DNA from: JAIWNK01 sp964453115
GTDB taxonomy: Bacteria; Chloroflexota; Anaerolineae; Anaerolineales; Anaerolineaceae
Assembly (NCBI GenBank): GCA_964453115.1
Contig: CAYVRT010000010.1
Coordinates: forward strand, 1 to 64,000
Direction of reading: 5' to 3'
DNA: 64,000 nucleotides
Made by a program: the position numbers and the translations under genes. The notes beneath the pieces are model-generated. The model was not told the DNA's origin. It searched no databases and was given only the letters and a program-made list of their open reading frames with translations. Positions within the stretch are counted from its first letter, which is position 1. Every line of letters starts with the position of its first letter. Positions 31,730-41,080 of the stretch are shown in pieces.

Positions 31730-32245
31730 GTGACGATTGAACTGGAAGCAGAAGTTGGGCGCTGGCTGTTGGAGAAGGGTTGGATGCTGGCGGTGGCGGA
31801 ATCTTGTACGGGCGGGTTGATTGGACATCGGCTGACAAATGTGTCTGGGTCTTCAGCGTATTACCTGGGTAGTGTTACGGCATATGCCTATTCGGCGAAG
31901 GAACGCTTGCTGGGGGTGCGGGTTGAAACGCTGCTGCGTTGTGGGGCTGTGAGCCGCGAGACGGTGCTGGAAATGGCCGAAGGGGTGCGCCGGACATTTG
32001 GGGGTGAGGAGGCCGGGCGCGTGGTGGGGCTTTCGGTGAGTGGGATTGCCGGGCCAGGCGGGGCAACACCCGATAAACCGGTTGGGCTGGTGTGGGTTGG
32101 GCTGAGCCTGCCGGGGCGCGCTGCACAGGCCTGGCAATTTGTAGGGCAGGGTGACCGTCAGGAGAACAAGACTTTTTCCGCTGAGCGGGCGCTGGAGCAA
32201 TTGCTGGTTGCTTTGCGGGAGGAAGTTCATGCAACAACCGGTTGA
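31730..32245 (+). CDS. CinA C-terminal domain nicotinamide-nucleotide amidase
   Basis: This 171-residue stand-alone PncC/CinA-C domain protein deamidates nicotinamide mononucleotide in pyridine-nucleotide recycling. The motifs are MLAVAESCTGGLIGHRLTNVSGSS (catalytic Ser region, about 20-43), YSAKERLLGV, and VGLSVSGIAGPGGATPDKPVGLVWVG. It starts at GTG 31730 with AAGGAG at 31718-31723. The next small gene overlaps its 3' end by 17 bases. Confidence 0.92.
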   Translation: MTIELEAEVGRWLLEKGWMLAVAESCTGGLIGHRLTNVSGSSAYYLGSVTAYAYSAKERLLGVRVETLLRCGAVSRETVLEMAEGVRRTFGGEEAGRVVGLSVSGIAGPGGATPDKPVGLVWVGLSLPGRAAQAWQFVGQGDRQENKTFSAERALEQLLVALREEVHATTG

Positions 32246-32456
32246 AGTGTTGGGCGATAGCAGCGCGCCGCGCGCTTTTTTCTGGCGCGGACAGTTGCAT
32301 TCAGTCATAGAATGGGGGCGGCACTGGACGGATTGCGACGGGACGCATTGGTTGGTACGTACGACCCATGGGCATCTTTACGAGTTAATTTGGGGGGCGG
32401 CGGAGGCAAGCTGGTGCCTGCGCACGCCTGGACGCCCTATGCGCCTGGCGGGCTGA
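32229..32456 (+). CDS. Small conserved protein (DUF6504-like)
   Basis: This 75-residue protein includes APRAFFWRGQLHSVIEWGRHW and THGHLYELIW, resembling small single-domain proteins that carry an FxWRGRxY motif. The start ATG 32229 overlaps cinA; AGGAAG lies just upstream. It is located between the amidase and a glycosyltransferase on the same strand. The role is unknown. Confidence 0.55.
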   Translation: MQQPVEVLGDSSAPRAFFWRGQLHSVIEWGRHWTDCDGTHWLVRTTHGHLYELIWGAAEASWCLRTPGRPMRLAG

Positions 32457-32460
32457 GGAA

Positions 32461-33759
32461 ATGGTGATGACAGAACAAAAGCGGATTCTCATTCTAACGG
32501 CAGATGCCGGGTTTGGGCATCGCAGCGCTGCCAATGCAGTGGCAGATGCGTTGCGTTCGCGCTATGGCGAGCATTGTGCGGTCAAGATTCTTAACCCGTT
32601 GGACGATCGGCGTACCCCGCTCTTGCTGCGAGAGAGCGGAACCGATTATGACCGAATTCTGCGTGAAGCGCCGGAACTGTACCGGCTGGGCTATGAGACA
32701 AGCGCACTGCCGGTGACAAGCGCAATTGTTGAAAGTGCATTGGTTGTGCTGCTGTTCGATGTGCTGCAAGATGTGCTGCGCACGGAACGTCCGGATGCAA
32801 TTCTCACAACGTACCCCATTTATCAGGCGGTGTTAACCGCAATTTTTTCCGTGCGGCGATACTATGTGCCGTTGCTGACGGTGGTGACGGACCTGGTATC
32901 GGTGCATCGGTTGTGGTTTCACGACAAGGTGGATGCATGCCTTGTGCCAACTGAGGCGGTGCGGCAGCTTGCACTGCGCGCGGGTGTGCCGGAGGGACGC
33001 ATTCACATTACCGGCATTCCGGTTTCTCCGGCCATTGCTGCCGAAACCCGCTCGCGCAGTGAATTGCGCAAGATGTTGGGCTGGGAGACAAATCGTTTGA
33101 CATTTTTGGCCGTTGGCAGCAAACGGGTGGGAAATTTGCCATTGGTGTTGGATGTGTTGAACCATGCTGGTTATTCGCTTCAACTGGTAATTTCAGCCGG
33201 GCGAGATGCCGATTTGTATCGCAAACTGTGCGAAACGGAATGGCATGTGCCGGTGCATCTTTATGAATATGTTGCCAACATGCCGGAAATGATGCGCGCT
33301 GCGGATGTGTTGATCTGCAAGGCAGGCGGCTTGATTGTAACCGAAGGGCTTGCTGCCGGGTTACCGCTGATTCTGGTGGATGTGTTGCCAGGGCAGGAAG
33401 AGGGCAATGCCCGCTATGTGGTGGATCATGGGGCAGGCTTGTTGGTGGAAACCCCGATGCAGATGCTTGAGACGTTGCGACATTGGACGCTGGACCGACG
33501 GCATGAATTGCGAGGGGTTGCAATGCGAGCGCAGCATTTGGGGCGGCCGCGCGCCGCCGAGCGCACTGCACAATTGCTATGGGCAGCAGCGCAACGCGGC
33601 CCATTGGATAAGACAGGGAAACACATCATTGGGCGGCGCAGCCTGGCACAGGTGTTGGATCCCAATCATGCCCGCTGGCAAGACCCTCTGGGGCTGCGCA
33701 GTGATGAACAATCGGCGGCTGTTGCCGGTAAAGATAAAAAAGGATATAATCCACCTTGA
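32461..33759 (+). CDS. MGDG-synthase/UgtP-like glycosyltransferase
   Basis: This 432-residue GT28-type protein begins RILILTADAGFGHRSAANAVADAL, the glycolipid synthase opening where GHRSAA binds the acceptor or phosphate. A nucleotide-sugar domain follows, with LTFLAVGSKRVG, then ADVLICKAGGLIVTEGLAAGLPLIL and PGQEEGNARYVV. It likely transfers a sugar to diacylglycerol at the inner membrane face. The start could be 32461 or 32467. The C-terminal 45 residues are extra and charged. Confidence 0.87.
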   Translation: MVMTEQKRILILTADAGFGHRSAANAVADALRSRYGEHCAVKILNPLDDRRTPLLLRESGTDYDRILREAPELYRLGYETSALPVTSAIVESALVVLLFDVLQDVLRTERPDAILTTYPIYQAVLTAIFSVRRYYVPLLTVVTDLVSVHRLWFHDKVDACLVPTEAVRQLALRAGVPEGRIHITGIPVSPAIAAETRSRSELRKMLGWETNRLTFLAVGSKRVGNLPLVLDVLNHAGYSLQLVISAGRDADLYRKLCETEWHVPVHLYEYVANMPEMMRAADVLICKAGGLIVTEGLAAGLPLILVDVLPGQEEGNARYVVDHGAGLLVETPMQMLETLRHWTLDRRHELRGVAMRAQHLGRPRAAERTAQLLWAAAQRGPLDKTGKHIIGRRSLAQVLDPNHARWQDPLGLRSDEQSAAVAGKDKKGYNPP

Positions 33760-33796
33760 TGGTAGGAAATTTGGTGATTCGACAAAAGGAGCCAAC

Positions 33797-34273
33797 ATGC
33801 AGGCAAAGTTTTTGGTCGGTCTTTTACTCATTCTCGCGGCAGTGGTTCTGTTGGTGATTGGAGCAACACAAAAGGGCGCTGCCTATATGATGACGGTGGA
33901 AGAATTGCTGGCTCGGCAGGATGAGATTGGCGATCGCTCGGTGCGGCTTTCGGGAGCAGTGTTGGGTGAAACGATTGTTGAAGACCCGCAAACATTGTTG
34001 ATTCAGTTCACTGTTGTTCACATTCCCAGCGACCCGGATGAGATTGAGCGTCAGGGTGGAATGGCGCAGGTGTTGCATGATGCTGTCTATGATTCGAGCC
34101 TGCCGCGCCTGCGGGTGGAATATCAGGGTGTGCGCCCCGATTTGCTCAAGAATGAGGCGGAGGCGATTATGACCGGGCGGATGGATGAAAATGGTGTGTT
34201 TCAGGCGGAAGAATTGTTGCTGAAATGCCCTACCCGCTACGAAGAGGCTGCGCCGCAGCCCACCCAACCCTGA
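33797..34273 (+). CDS. ccmE: Cytochrome c maturation heme chaperone CcmE, CXXXY type
   Basis: This 158-residue protein has an N-terminal membrane anchor (about 5-24) and an OB-fold beta barrel facing outside (VRLSGAVLGETIVED, LRVEYQGVRPDLLKNEAEAIMTGRMDENGVF). It ends with LLLKCPTRY. Classical CcmE uses HXXXY with His attached to heme; here the motif is C-P-T-R-Y, the CXXXY variant known from some archaea and deltaproteobacteria. It carries heme from CcmC/AB to CcmF/H. First gene of the ccm operon; AAAGGAG precedes ATG 33797. Confidence 0.92.
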   Translation: MQAKFLVGLLLILAAVVLLVIGATQKGAAYMMTVEELLARQDEIGDRSVRLSGAVLGETIVEDPQTLLIQFTVVHIPSDPDEIERQGGMAQVLHDAVYDSSLPRLRVEYQGVRPDLLKNEAEAIMTGRMDENGVFQAEELLLKCPTRYEEAAPQPTQP

Positions 34274-34283
34274 GGAGGCCTGA

Positions 34284-36314
34284 ATGTTGCCTGAAATTGG
34301 TTATGGCGCATTGGTCGTTGCGTTTTTGGTGGCCGGATATGGTGTTCTGGCTGGTCTGATTGCTGCCTGGCGCAACCATTCCACCTGGCTGCGCAGTGCA
34401 TTGGCTGCCATGCGTTTGACCTGGCCGTTGATCAGTGTGTCGCTGGGGTGTTTGCTGCTGCTGCTTTTAAGGGGAGATTTTCAGGTTGCTTATGTATACA
34501 ATACAACCAACCTGAGCATGCCCGTCTACCTGAAGATTACGGCTTTGTGGGGCGGGCAGGCGGGTTCCCTTCTGTTTTGGGGCTGGTTGATGTCTGCGTT
34601 TGCTTCGCTGGCTGCGTTTCGCAACTGGGAACGCGACCGTGAATTGTTGCCCTGGGTGATTGTTGTGACACTGACAACGCTGGCTTTTTTCATTGGCATG
34701 GTGTTGTTCTCGGCAGATTCGAATCCATTCGTGCGTTTTTGGCAGAATCGCGCCGGGCAGCCTTTGCAGCCGGCCATGTTTCATACTGCGGATGTGCTGC
34801 CACTGTTGCCTTTGGATGGGCGCGGTTTGAGCCCCTTGCTGCGCCATCCGGGGATGATTTTTCATCCGCCCGTGCTGTATTTGGGGTTTGTGGCATTTGT
34901 CGTGCCATATGCATTTGCCATGGCGGCATTGATTACCGGGCGCAGCGATGTGCGTTGGATTCGCATCACGCGCCGTTGGACCCTGGCTGCCTGGCTCTTC
35001 CTCTCGCTGGGTTTGGTGTTGGGCATGCGCTGGGCTTATGATGTGCTGGGCTGGGGGGGGTATTGGGGGTGGGACCCGGTTGAGGTGGCAGCGCTCAACC
35101 CCTGGTTGAGCGGGACGGCATTTTTACATTCGGTGATGATTCAGGAGAAACGCGGTCTGTTCAAGCGCTGGAACGTGTTCCTGATTGCGTTGACGTATGG
35201 TCTGGTTATTTATGGCACGTTCCTTACCCGCTCGGGGGTGTTTTCCTCTGTTCATGCTTTTGCACAGAGTGACCTTGGGCCGGCTTTTTTTGTCTTCATT
35301 GGCCTGATGGCTGCCTTTTCCTTAGGTCTGATCTTCTACCGTTGGGGTGCGTTGCACTCGGAGGGGCAATTGAAAGCCCTGCTTTCACGCGAGACGGTCT
35401 TTTTGTTGAATAACCTGGTTTTTATGTCCATTCTGGCAATTTGCTTTTGGGGCATTAATTACCCGCTTCTCTCGGAACTGGTGACGGGGCAAAAAGTGAC
35501 AATGGGGCCGCAGTTTTATGAGCGTGCCATTGGCCCTTTGCTGGTTGCTTTGCTGTTGCTGATGGGCGTTGCTCCACTGACGGCCTGGGGGCGCTCCACC
35601 TGGAAGACGTTAGGGCGCGGGGCGGTCTTTCCGGCGTTGGTGTCTGTGCTGGTGCTGGTGGCGCTGTTTGTTGGCGGGGTTCGGCAGCCCGGGGCGCTGA
35701 TTGGGTTTGGGGCGGTGGCGCTGGTGGGATTGGTGACGGTGTATGAATATGCGCGGGCGGTTTGGTTGCGGCATATGTTCCAGGGTGAAAGTTTGCCGCT
35801 CGCTTTGTGGCAGCTGGCGCGACGCAATCGGCGCCGCTATGGCGGTTACATCATTCACCTGGGTGTGGTATTGATGGCGCTGGGCATCCTTGGCATTGAG
35901 TCCTTCCAGTCCGACACACAGGGTCTGCTACGTCCTGGCGAGAGCCTGGAAGTGTCTGGTTATCGGCTGACGTATCGCTCACTGGCGCAGTTTGACACGC
36001 CGGATGGGCGAAATGTGACGCGGGCTGTAATGTCTGTGGAAAAGGATGGCCGTTTCTTGGGTGAGGTGTACCCGCGCCGCGATTATTACTATGAGGCGCA
36101 GGAGTCAATGACCATTCCTGGGCTGCGTAGCACGATGGAGGATGATGTATATGTCATTTTGGTTAACTGGCAGCCCATCACTGAGGACGGGGCAACCTTC
36201 AAGGTCTATCATAACCCTTTGGTGAACTGGTTGTGGGTTGGTTCGCTGGTCTTTTTGCTGGGTTCGGTGGTGGCAATTTGGCCGGAGCGTGAAGTAACGG
36301 GAGGTGCGGCGTGA
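34284..36314 (+). CDS. ccmF: Heme lyase subunit CcmF
   Basis: This 676-residue membrane protein has about 15 spans. The tryptophan-rich WWD motif GWGGYWGWDPVE is near residue 253. Conserved segments include TRSGVFSSVHAFA and MIFHPPVLYLGF, and a periplasmic C-terminal domain precedes a last span. CcmF with CcmH attaches heme to apocytochrome CXXCH. It overlaps the next gene by ATGA. Confidence 0.95.
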   Translation: MLPEIGYGALVVAFLVAGYGVLAGLIAAWRNHSTWLRSALAAMRLTWPLISVSLGCLLLLLLRGDFQVAYVYNTTNLSMPVYLKITALWGGQAGSLLFWGWLMSAFASLAAFRNWERDRELLPWVIVVTLTTLAFFIGMVLFSADSNPFVRFWQNRAGQPLQPAMFHTADVLPLLPLDGRGLSPLLRHPGMIFHPPVLYLGFVAFVVPYAFAMAALITGRSDVRWIRITRRWTLAAWLFLSLGLVLGMRWAYDVLGWGGYWGWDPVEVAALNPWLSGTAFLHSVMIQEKRGLFKRWNVFLIALTYGLVIYGTFLTRSGVFSSVHAFAQSDLGPAFFVFIGLMAAFSLGLIFYRWGALHSEGQLKALLSRETVFLLNNLVFMSILAICFWGINYPLLSELVTGQKVTMGPQFYERAIGPLLVALLLLMGVAPLTAWGRSTWKTLGRGAVFPALVSVLVLVALFVGGVRQPGALIGFGAVALVGLVTVYEYARAVWLRHMFQGESLPLALWQLARRNRRRYGGYIIHLGVVLMALGILGIESFQSDTQGLLRPGESLEVSGYRLTYRSLAQFDTPDGRNVTRAVMSVEKDGRFLGEVYPRRDYYYEAQESMTIPGLRSTMEDDVYVILVNWQPITEDGATFKVYHNPLVNWLWVGSLVFLLGSVVAIWPEREVTGGAA

Positions 36315-36781
36315 AAAAATTTGGGTGGGTGAGTGTGCTGGTTGGGCTGGTTGTGCTGGTTGGGACGGTGCCGGTTTGGGCGCAGCAGCCAACCCCTTCG
36401 GATGATGAGGTGAATGAAGTGGCGCGCGATTTGTATTGCCCGGTGTGTGAGAACGTGCCGCTTGATGTTTGCCCGACGGAGGCCTGTAAGGACTGGCGGG
36501 AACAAATTCGCGAGAAGCTGGCGCTGGGCTGGAACAAGGAAGAAATTGAGGCTTATTTTGCCGAGCAGTATGGCAACCGGGTTTTGTCGCAGCCGCCGCG
36601 TCAGGGTTTCAATTGGCTGGCCTATTGGGTGCCAATAGGGCTGATTTTGCTGGGAGCAGGGGTTGTTATCCGGGTGTTGTGGCGGGCGCGCCGTGTCACT
36701 GCAAGCGTTGTCACGCCGACTGCGGTTGAGCGGGAGCGGCTGAATGAAATTGAGGCGGCGCTGCGCCAAAAAGGAGAATGA
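36311..36781 (+). CDS. ccmH: Cytochrome c maturation thiol protein CcmH
   Basis: This 156-residue protein has a signal peptide (about 1-25), then DLYCPVCENVPLDVCPTEACKDWREQI. The CPVC pair is the redox-active thiol site that reduces apocytochrome CXXCH; two more Cys follow, as in many non-proteobacterial CcmH. Next is YGNRVLSQPPRQGFNWLAYWVP and a membrane span (about 105-125). It acts outside the membrane with CcmF and CcmG. Confidence 0.93.
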   Translation: MKKFGWVSVLVGLVVLVGTVPVWAQQPTPSDDEVNEVARDLYCPVCENVPLDVCPTEACKDWREQIREKLALGWNKEEIEAYFAEQYGNRVLSQPPRQGFNWLAYWVPIGLILLGAGVVIRVLWRARRVTASVVTPTAVERERLNEIEAALRQKGE

Positions 36782-36784
36782 ATC

Positions 36785-37330
36785 ATGGAGCATCGTGAGG
36801 AGCGGCACACCGTTTCGCCCTGGATGGTAGGGATTGCCTTTTTGTTGCTGATCGTTTTTCTGGCCTTCCTCTGGCTGGGCTTGCAGCGTGCTCAATCTGG
36901 GCCGGTGCTGGTGGGCGACACCGCACCCGCTTTTCAGCTGACGACATTTGATGGGCAGGTCTTGAACAGTGAGGATTTGCAGGGCAAGGTAGTGGTGCTG
37001 AATTTTTGGGCTTCGTGGTGCAGCCCTTGCGCGGAGGAAGCAGCTTTTTTGGAGCAGGCCTGGCAGCAATATCAGCCGCGCGAGGAGGTGATGTTTGTTG
37101 GGGTAGCATATGTGGATTCGGAAACAGAGGCAAAGCGCTATCTGGCTCAACATCAGGTCACCTATCCCAATGGCCCCGATTTGCGCACGCTCATTTCACA
37201 GGCTTACCGCATTCATGGGGTGCCGGAGACCTACATTATTGGTCGAGATGGGCAGGTAACCTACATTAAAATAGGACCATTCTTCTCGGTGCAAGAGATT
37301 GTGCAGGCTGTTGATTCAGCTTTGCAATAG
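36785..37330 (+). CDS. ccmG: Thiol:disulfide oxidoreductase CcmG/DsbE
   Basis: This 181-residue protein has an N-terminal anchor (about 14-35) and a thioredoxin fold with VVVLNFWASWCSPCAEEA. Its WCSPC active site is at about residues 78-82. The cis-Pro is in GVPETYIIG. It passes electrons to CcmH for apocytochrome reduction. ATG 36785 is three bases after the ccmH stop. Confidence 0.94.
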   Translation: MEHREERHTVSPWMVGIAFLLLIVFLAFLWLGLQRAQSGPVLVGDTAPAFQLTTFDGQVLNSEDLQGKVVVLNFWASWCSPCAEEAAFLEQAWQQYQPREEVMFVGVAYVDSETEAKRYLAQHQVTYPNGPDLRTLISQAYRIHGVPETYIIGRDGQVTYIKIGPFFSVQEIVQAVDSALQ

Positions 37331-37339
37331 GAGGCGGGT

Positions 37340-37834
37340 ATGGATTTGGGCGCATTGATGTTGGTTTTGATGCTTCTGGCGCTGGCCGGGGGCTATGTGG
37401 CATTGCCGTTTTTCAGTGAGCGGATGGTGGCGGGGCAGATTCTGCGCAGTGAAAGGGAGCAGCGACGTTCGCGGCTTCTGGCTGAGCGGGAACGCATTTT
37501 GGTTGCGTTGCAAGAAATAGAGATGGATGAAAAACTGGGTAAATTGCCGTCCGATGAATATCAACAGCAACGGATGGAATGGCTGCTGAAAGGTGAGGTA
37601 GTTTTGAAAGACTTGCAGGCGCTGGAGGCAGTGGAAGTGTCCCGTGTGGCAGCACAGTTCACACCGGTGGTGCGCCATTCGGGCGATTTGGATGAGTTGG
37701 AGCAATTGATTGCCGCAAGACGGCAGACTCGTAATGAGAAATCGGGCGGATTTTGTCCGCAGTGTGGAAAACCTGTTCAAAAGTCTGACCGCTTTTGTGC
37801 GGGTTGTGGTACTTCGTTAAAGAATGTTTCGTGA
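37340..37834 (+). CDS. CcmI-like membrane protein with C-terminal zinc ribbon
   Basis: This 164-residue protein has one N-terminal span (about 5-25) and a long coiled-coil helix (REQRRSRLLAERERILVALQEIEMDEKLGKL, about 38-70). The final zinc ribbon is FCPQCGKP..FCAGCGTS (Cys pairs about 140-158). The span plus coil resembles the first part of CcmI, which chaperones apocytochrome, but the zinc ribbon replaces its TPR domain. It sits inside the ccm operon. Confidence 0.7.
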   Translation: MDLGALMLVLMLLALAGGYVALPFFSERMVAGQILRSEREQRRSRLLAERERILVALQEIEMDEKLGKLPSDEYQQQRMEWLLKGEVVLKDLQALEAVEVSRVAAQFTPVVRHSGDLDELEQLIAARRQTRNEKSGGFCPQCGKPVQKSDRFCAGCGTSLKNVS

Positions 37835-37837
37835 GCG

Positions 37838-39697
37838 ATGATGAAACAAACCTTGGGTTGGGGATGGTTGATTTTGGCAGGGTTGCTGATTGGCGGGTTA
37901 TCTGGCTGTTCATTAGCGGCAGATGTGACCCCGCCGCCGGATTATGGCAGTCAAAGAGCGCAGCAGCAAACGGCACAAGCGCCAGCTTTTCCACTGACGG
38001 TGCCGGATAGTCAACTGGGGCAACAAATTTATCAGACGTATTGCCTGGGCTGCCATGGTGAGCAGGGGTTGGGGGATGGGCCACGCGCAGCGTCATTGGG
38101 CATGCCGCCGCTTTCACTGCAAGATGCAGCCGTCAATGAGGCGGCAAGTCCTCAGCAATGGTATCAAGTTATTCGAGATGGACGCAACCCAATGCCAGGA
38201 TTTGGAGAGGTGCTTTCCAATACCGACTCTTGGGATGTGGTTGCCTACCTCTATCGGTTGGGATTTGGCGAGGAAAACTTGCAGCGCGGGCGGGAGGTGT
38301 ATAGGCAGCGCTGTGAAAATTGCCATGGGCTGTTGGGAGCAGGGGATGGGCCTGGCGCGGCGCATTTGCCAAGCCGACTGCCGGATTGGCGCGAGGTGCA
38401 GGTTTTGGGGCAGGCCTCCGTTGAGGATTTGGTACAAATGGCAAAGGCAGTCAATATGCCGGATGGTTCGCCTCATGCTGCGGGTGTGCTGCCAGATGAT
38501 TTGCGAGTGGCAGCAGTGTATATCCGTTGGATGACATTCGATCGCCAGGTTTCGCAGGCAGTGCAGCCAACGGTTGTGGCAGGTAGCAGCACGGCCACCC
38601 CCATGCCGCAAGGGGCAGCGATTGGCGGAACGGTGATGAATTTGACGACCGGGCAGCCGCAGCGTAATTTGCCGCTTGTTTTGCTGGGCTATGAGACACG
38701 CTCCACACAGCCGGTTTATTCCAGTGAGTCGGTTACAGATGACGAAGGAAATTACCGATTTGAGAATTTGCCGGTCAATGATGGACGCATGTATATTGTC
38801 CAGACCTCATTTCAGGGCGTTGGTTATCTTTCCTCGCCGGTTGAGATGCGCGAATTGTTGAATGATGGTCTTGTAAACCGCCCGATTGAGACATACGATT
38901 CCAGTGAGGATATGAATCATTTGCAGGTGAGTCGGTTGCACATTTTTCTTGATTTTGCAGCGGAAGATTCTCTGCAAGTGGTAGAAATGTTTTCGATCAA
39001 CAATCCGCAAAGCGTGACGGTGCGTTCAGGGGTGGATGGACACCCGGTGTTGCAATTTGTTTTACCAGAAGGGGCCAGCGATTTGCGCTTCGATGAGAAT
39101 ACCTCTTCGAATCGTTATATGATGATGCCAAATGGGTTTGGTGTGTTGGAACCGATTTTGCCCGGGCCGGGGTATCAGGTTTTGTTTGCATATGAATTGC
39201 CTTACGAAGATGATCTGGTTTTGAATCTTTCGATGCCGCTGCCAGTGGTTTCGGCATTGGTGATTGTGCCGGAGGGTATGCTGTCGGTGGATGGCCCCCT
39301 GACGAGTATGGGAAAGCAGACAATTGAAGGGCAGTCGTTCAATATTTATCTGGCAGAAAACCTGAAGCAACAATCTATGCTCGAGTTGCAAGTGAGCGGA
39401 AAAACACGCCGCAGTGTGCAATTGAATATGGGTTCGACCCTTGGCTTTGGATTGGGGCTGTTGGGTCTGTCATTGGCTGGTGTGATCTTGACTGCCAGTT
39501 ATTTGCAGTGGCGCAAAAAACAACAGGTGCAAAAACATGGCGATTCACAGCCGATGCATGATGCCAGTCAGGAAGAACTGTTGGACGCAATCATTGCACT
39601 GGATGATGCCTATCGAGATGGATTGATTGGCGAGGGGGCTTATGTGCAGCGCCGGGAGGAGTTGAAAGAGCAATTGCGGGGAATGAGAAAGCCATGA
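37838..39697 (+). CDS. Diheme cytochrome c lipoprotein with a carboxypeptidase-like domain
   Basis: This 619-residue protein has a lipobox signal (LSGC, Cys about 23). Two cytochrome c domains carry heme sites CLGCH and CENCH (about 70-74 and 163-167) with distal Met candidates in RNPMPGF and AVNMPDG. A carboxypeptidase-regulatory-like beta domain follows (AAIGGTVMNLTTGQPQRNLPL..DDEGNYRFENLPV), then a second beta region, a span (about 538-558) and a cytoplasmic tail. It is probably an extracytoplasmic electron carrier matured by the surrounding ccm genes. This fusion inside the operon is unusual. Confidence 0.85.
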   Translation: MMKQTLGWGWLILAGLLIGGLSGCSLAADVTPPPDYGSQRAQQQTAQAPAFPLTVPDSQLGQQIYQTYCLGCHGEQGLGDGPRAASLGMPPLSLQDAAVNEAASPQQWYQVIRDGRNPMPGFGEVLSNTDSWDVVAYLYRLGFGEENLQRGREVYRQRCENCHGLLGAGDGPGAAHLPSRLPDWREVQVLGQASVEDLVQMAKAVNMPDGSPHAAGVLPDDLRVAAVYIRWMTFDRQVSQAVQPTVVAGSSTATPMPQGAAIGGTVMNLTTGQPQRNLPLVLLGYETRSTQPVYSSESVTDDEGNYRFENLPVNDGRMYIVQTSFQGVGYLSSPVEMRELLNDGLVNRPIETYDSSEDMNHLQVSRLHIFLDFAAEDSLQVVEMFSINNPQSVTVRSGVDGHPVLQFVLPEGASDLRFDENTSSNRYMMMPNGFGVLEPILPGPGYQVLFAYELPYEDDLVLNLSMPLPVVSALVIVPEGMLSVDGPLTSMGKQTIEGQSFNIYLAENLKQQSMLELQVSGKTRRSVQLNMGSTLGFGLGLLGLSLAGVILTASYLQWRKKQQVQKHGDSQPMHDASQEELLDAIIALDDAYRDGLIGEGAYVQRREELKEQLRGMRKP

Positions 39698-40398
39698 TTG
39701 AGGCCCGTCGGCTGGTGCGGCGCTTTGGTCTGCGGACTGTGTTGAATGGGGTAGATTTGCAGGTGCAGTCGGGCGAGTTTGTGGCTTTGTTGGGCCCCAA
39801 TGGGGCCGGAAAGACAACCCTGCTGCGCATTTTGGCTGCGTTGGTTCGGCCAACAGCAGGGCGGGTGTTGTTGGCTGGCTATGAATTGCCGCGTCAGGCA
39901 GTGCTGGCGCGGCAGAGTTTGGGCTTTGTTTCGCATTTGCCTTTGCTATATGGCGATTTGAGCGCTGAGCAAAACCTGTGGTTTTACGCTCGTTTGTATG
40001 GCCTGGACGATGTGCAGCAGCGGGCGATGGAGATTTTGCAATTGGTGGGACTGGAACGGCGGCGTGCCGATCCGCTGCGCACGTTTTCGCGCGGGATGCA
40101 GCAGCGTTTGGCGGTTGGCCGTGCCATTTTGCACGATCCGCAGGTTTTGCTGTTGGATGAGCCGCATACCGGGTTGGACCAGGAGGCCTGCACAATGTTG
40201 GATGAAGTGCTGAGGCGGGTTGCGGCGCGCGGAAGAACGGTGTTGATGACATCGCACGATTTGGTGCGTGTGCAAGCATTGGCGAACCGCTTTGATGTAT
40301 TGAGCCGGGGGCGCATTTGCGCTTCGGCGCGGCCTGCCGACCTGGGAACGGATGGATTGCTTGGGTTTTACCGGCAGGCGCTGGCGGGGGCAGGATGA
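39694..40398 (+). CDS. ccmA: Heme exporter ATP-binding protein CcmA
   Basis: This 234-residue ABC ATPase has Walker A LLGPNGAGKTTLLRIL (about 31-46), signature FSRGMQQRLAVGRAIL and Walker B VLLLDEPHTGLD. CcmAB uses ATP to release heme-loaded CcmE. It overlaps both neighbours by ATGA junctions. Confidence 0.9.
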   Translation: MIEARRLVRRFGLRTVLNGVDLQVQSGEFVALLGPNGAGKTTLLRILAALVRPTAGRVLLAGYELPRQAVLARQSLGFVSHLPLLYGDLSAEQNLWFYARLYGLDDVQQRAMEILQLVGLERRRADPLRTFSRGMQQRLAVGRAILHDPQVLLLDEPHTGLDQEACTMLDEVLRRVAARGRTVLMTSHDLVRVQALANRFDVLSRGRICASARPADLGTDGLLGFYRQALAGAG

Positions 40399-41078
40399 GC
40401 GGGCGTTGGCGTTTTGGGCGTGCGGTTGCGGCATTGGTCTGGAAGGACTTGCTGGCTGAATTGCGCAGTCGCGAGGTGCTTTCGGCGATGTTTGTCTTTG
40501 CATTGACGGTTGTGCTGGTGTTTAATTTTGCGCTCGAGCTCAGCCCTCGCTTGCGGGCTGAGCTTTCGACCGGGGTTTTGTGGGTTAGCCTGGCGTTCGC
40601 TGGCACACTTGGCCTGAATCGTTCGTTGGCACAAGAAAAGGAAAGTGGTTGTTGGGATGGTTTGCTGCTTGCGCCTATGGACCGGCTGGCAATTTTCTGT
40701 GGCAAAGTGCTGGCAAACTGGCTATTCCTGCTGTTGGTGCTGCTGGTTGTGCTGCCGGTTTTGAGCATTCTCTATGACCCGCGTTTGTTGCGACCCGGGG
40801 TTTGGGGAGTGGTGTTGCTTGGCACACTGGGCTACACAATGGTGGGCACAATGCTGGCAAGCATGGCGGTACAGACCCGCACTCGCGATGTATTGCTACC
40901 CATCCTGCTTTTTCCGGTGTTGATTCCGGTGCTTGTGGCTGGCGTTAAGGCGAGCAGTGCGCTGTTGCTTGGTCTGCCAAGGAGTGAATTGATGCCCTGG
41001 CTGATTGTATTGGCGGTGTATGATCTGGTCTTTTTGGCGTTAACATTGTTCCTTTTTGATGCTATCATAGAGGAGTGA
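40395..41078 (+). CDS. ccmB: Heme exporter permease CcmB
   Basis: This 227-residue protein with six spans starts GRAVAALVWKDLLAELRSREVLSAM, the typical CcmB opening, and has GLNRSLAQEKESGCWDGLLLAPMDR. It pairs with CcmA. ATG 40395 overlaps the ccmA stop; the frame is open upstream only as a shadow of ccmA. Confidence 0.92.
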   Translation: MSGRWRFGRAVAALVWKDLLAELRSREVLSAMFVFALTVVLVFNFALELSPRLRAELSTGVLWVSLAFAGTLGLNRSLAQEKESGCWDGLLLAPMDRLAIFCGKVLANWLFLLLVLLVVLPVLSILYDPRLLRPGVWGVVLLGTLGYTMVGTMLASMAVQTRTRDVLLPILLFPVLIPVLVAGVKASSALLLGLPRSELMPWLIVLAVYDLVFLALTLFLFDAIIEE

Positions 41079-41080
41079 GG

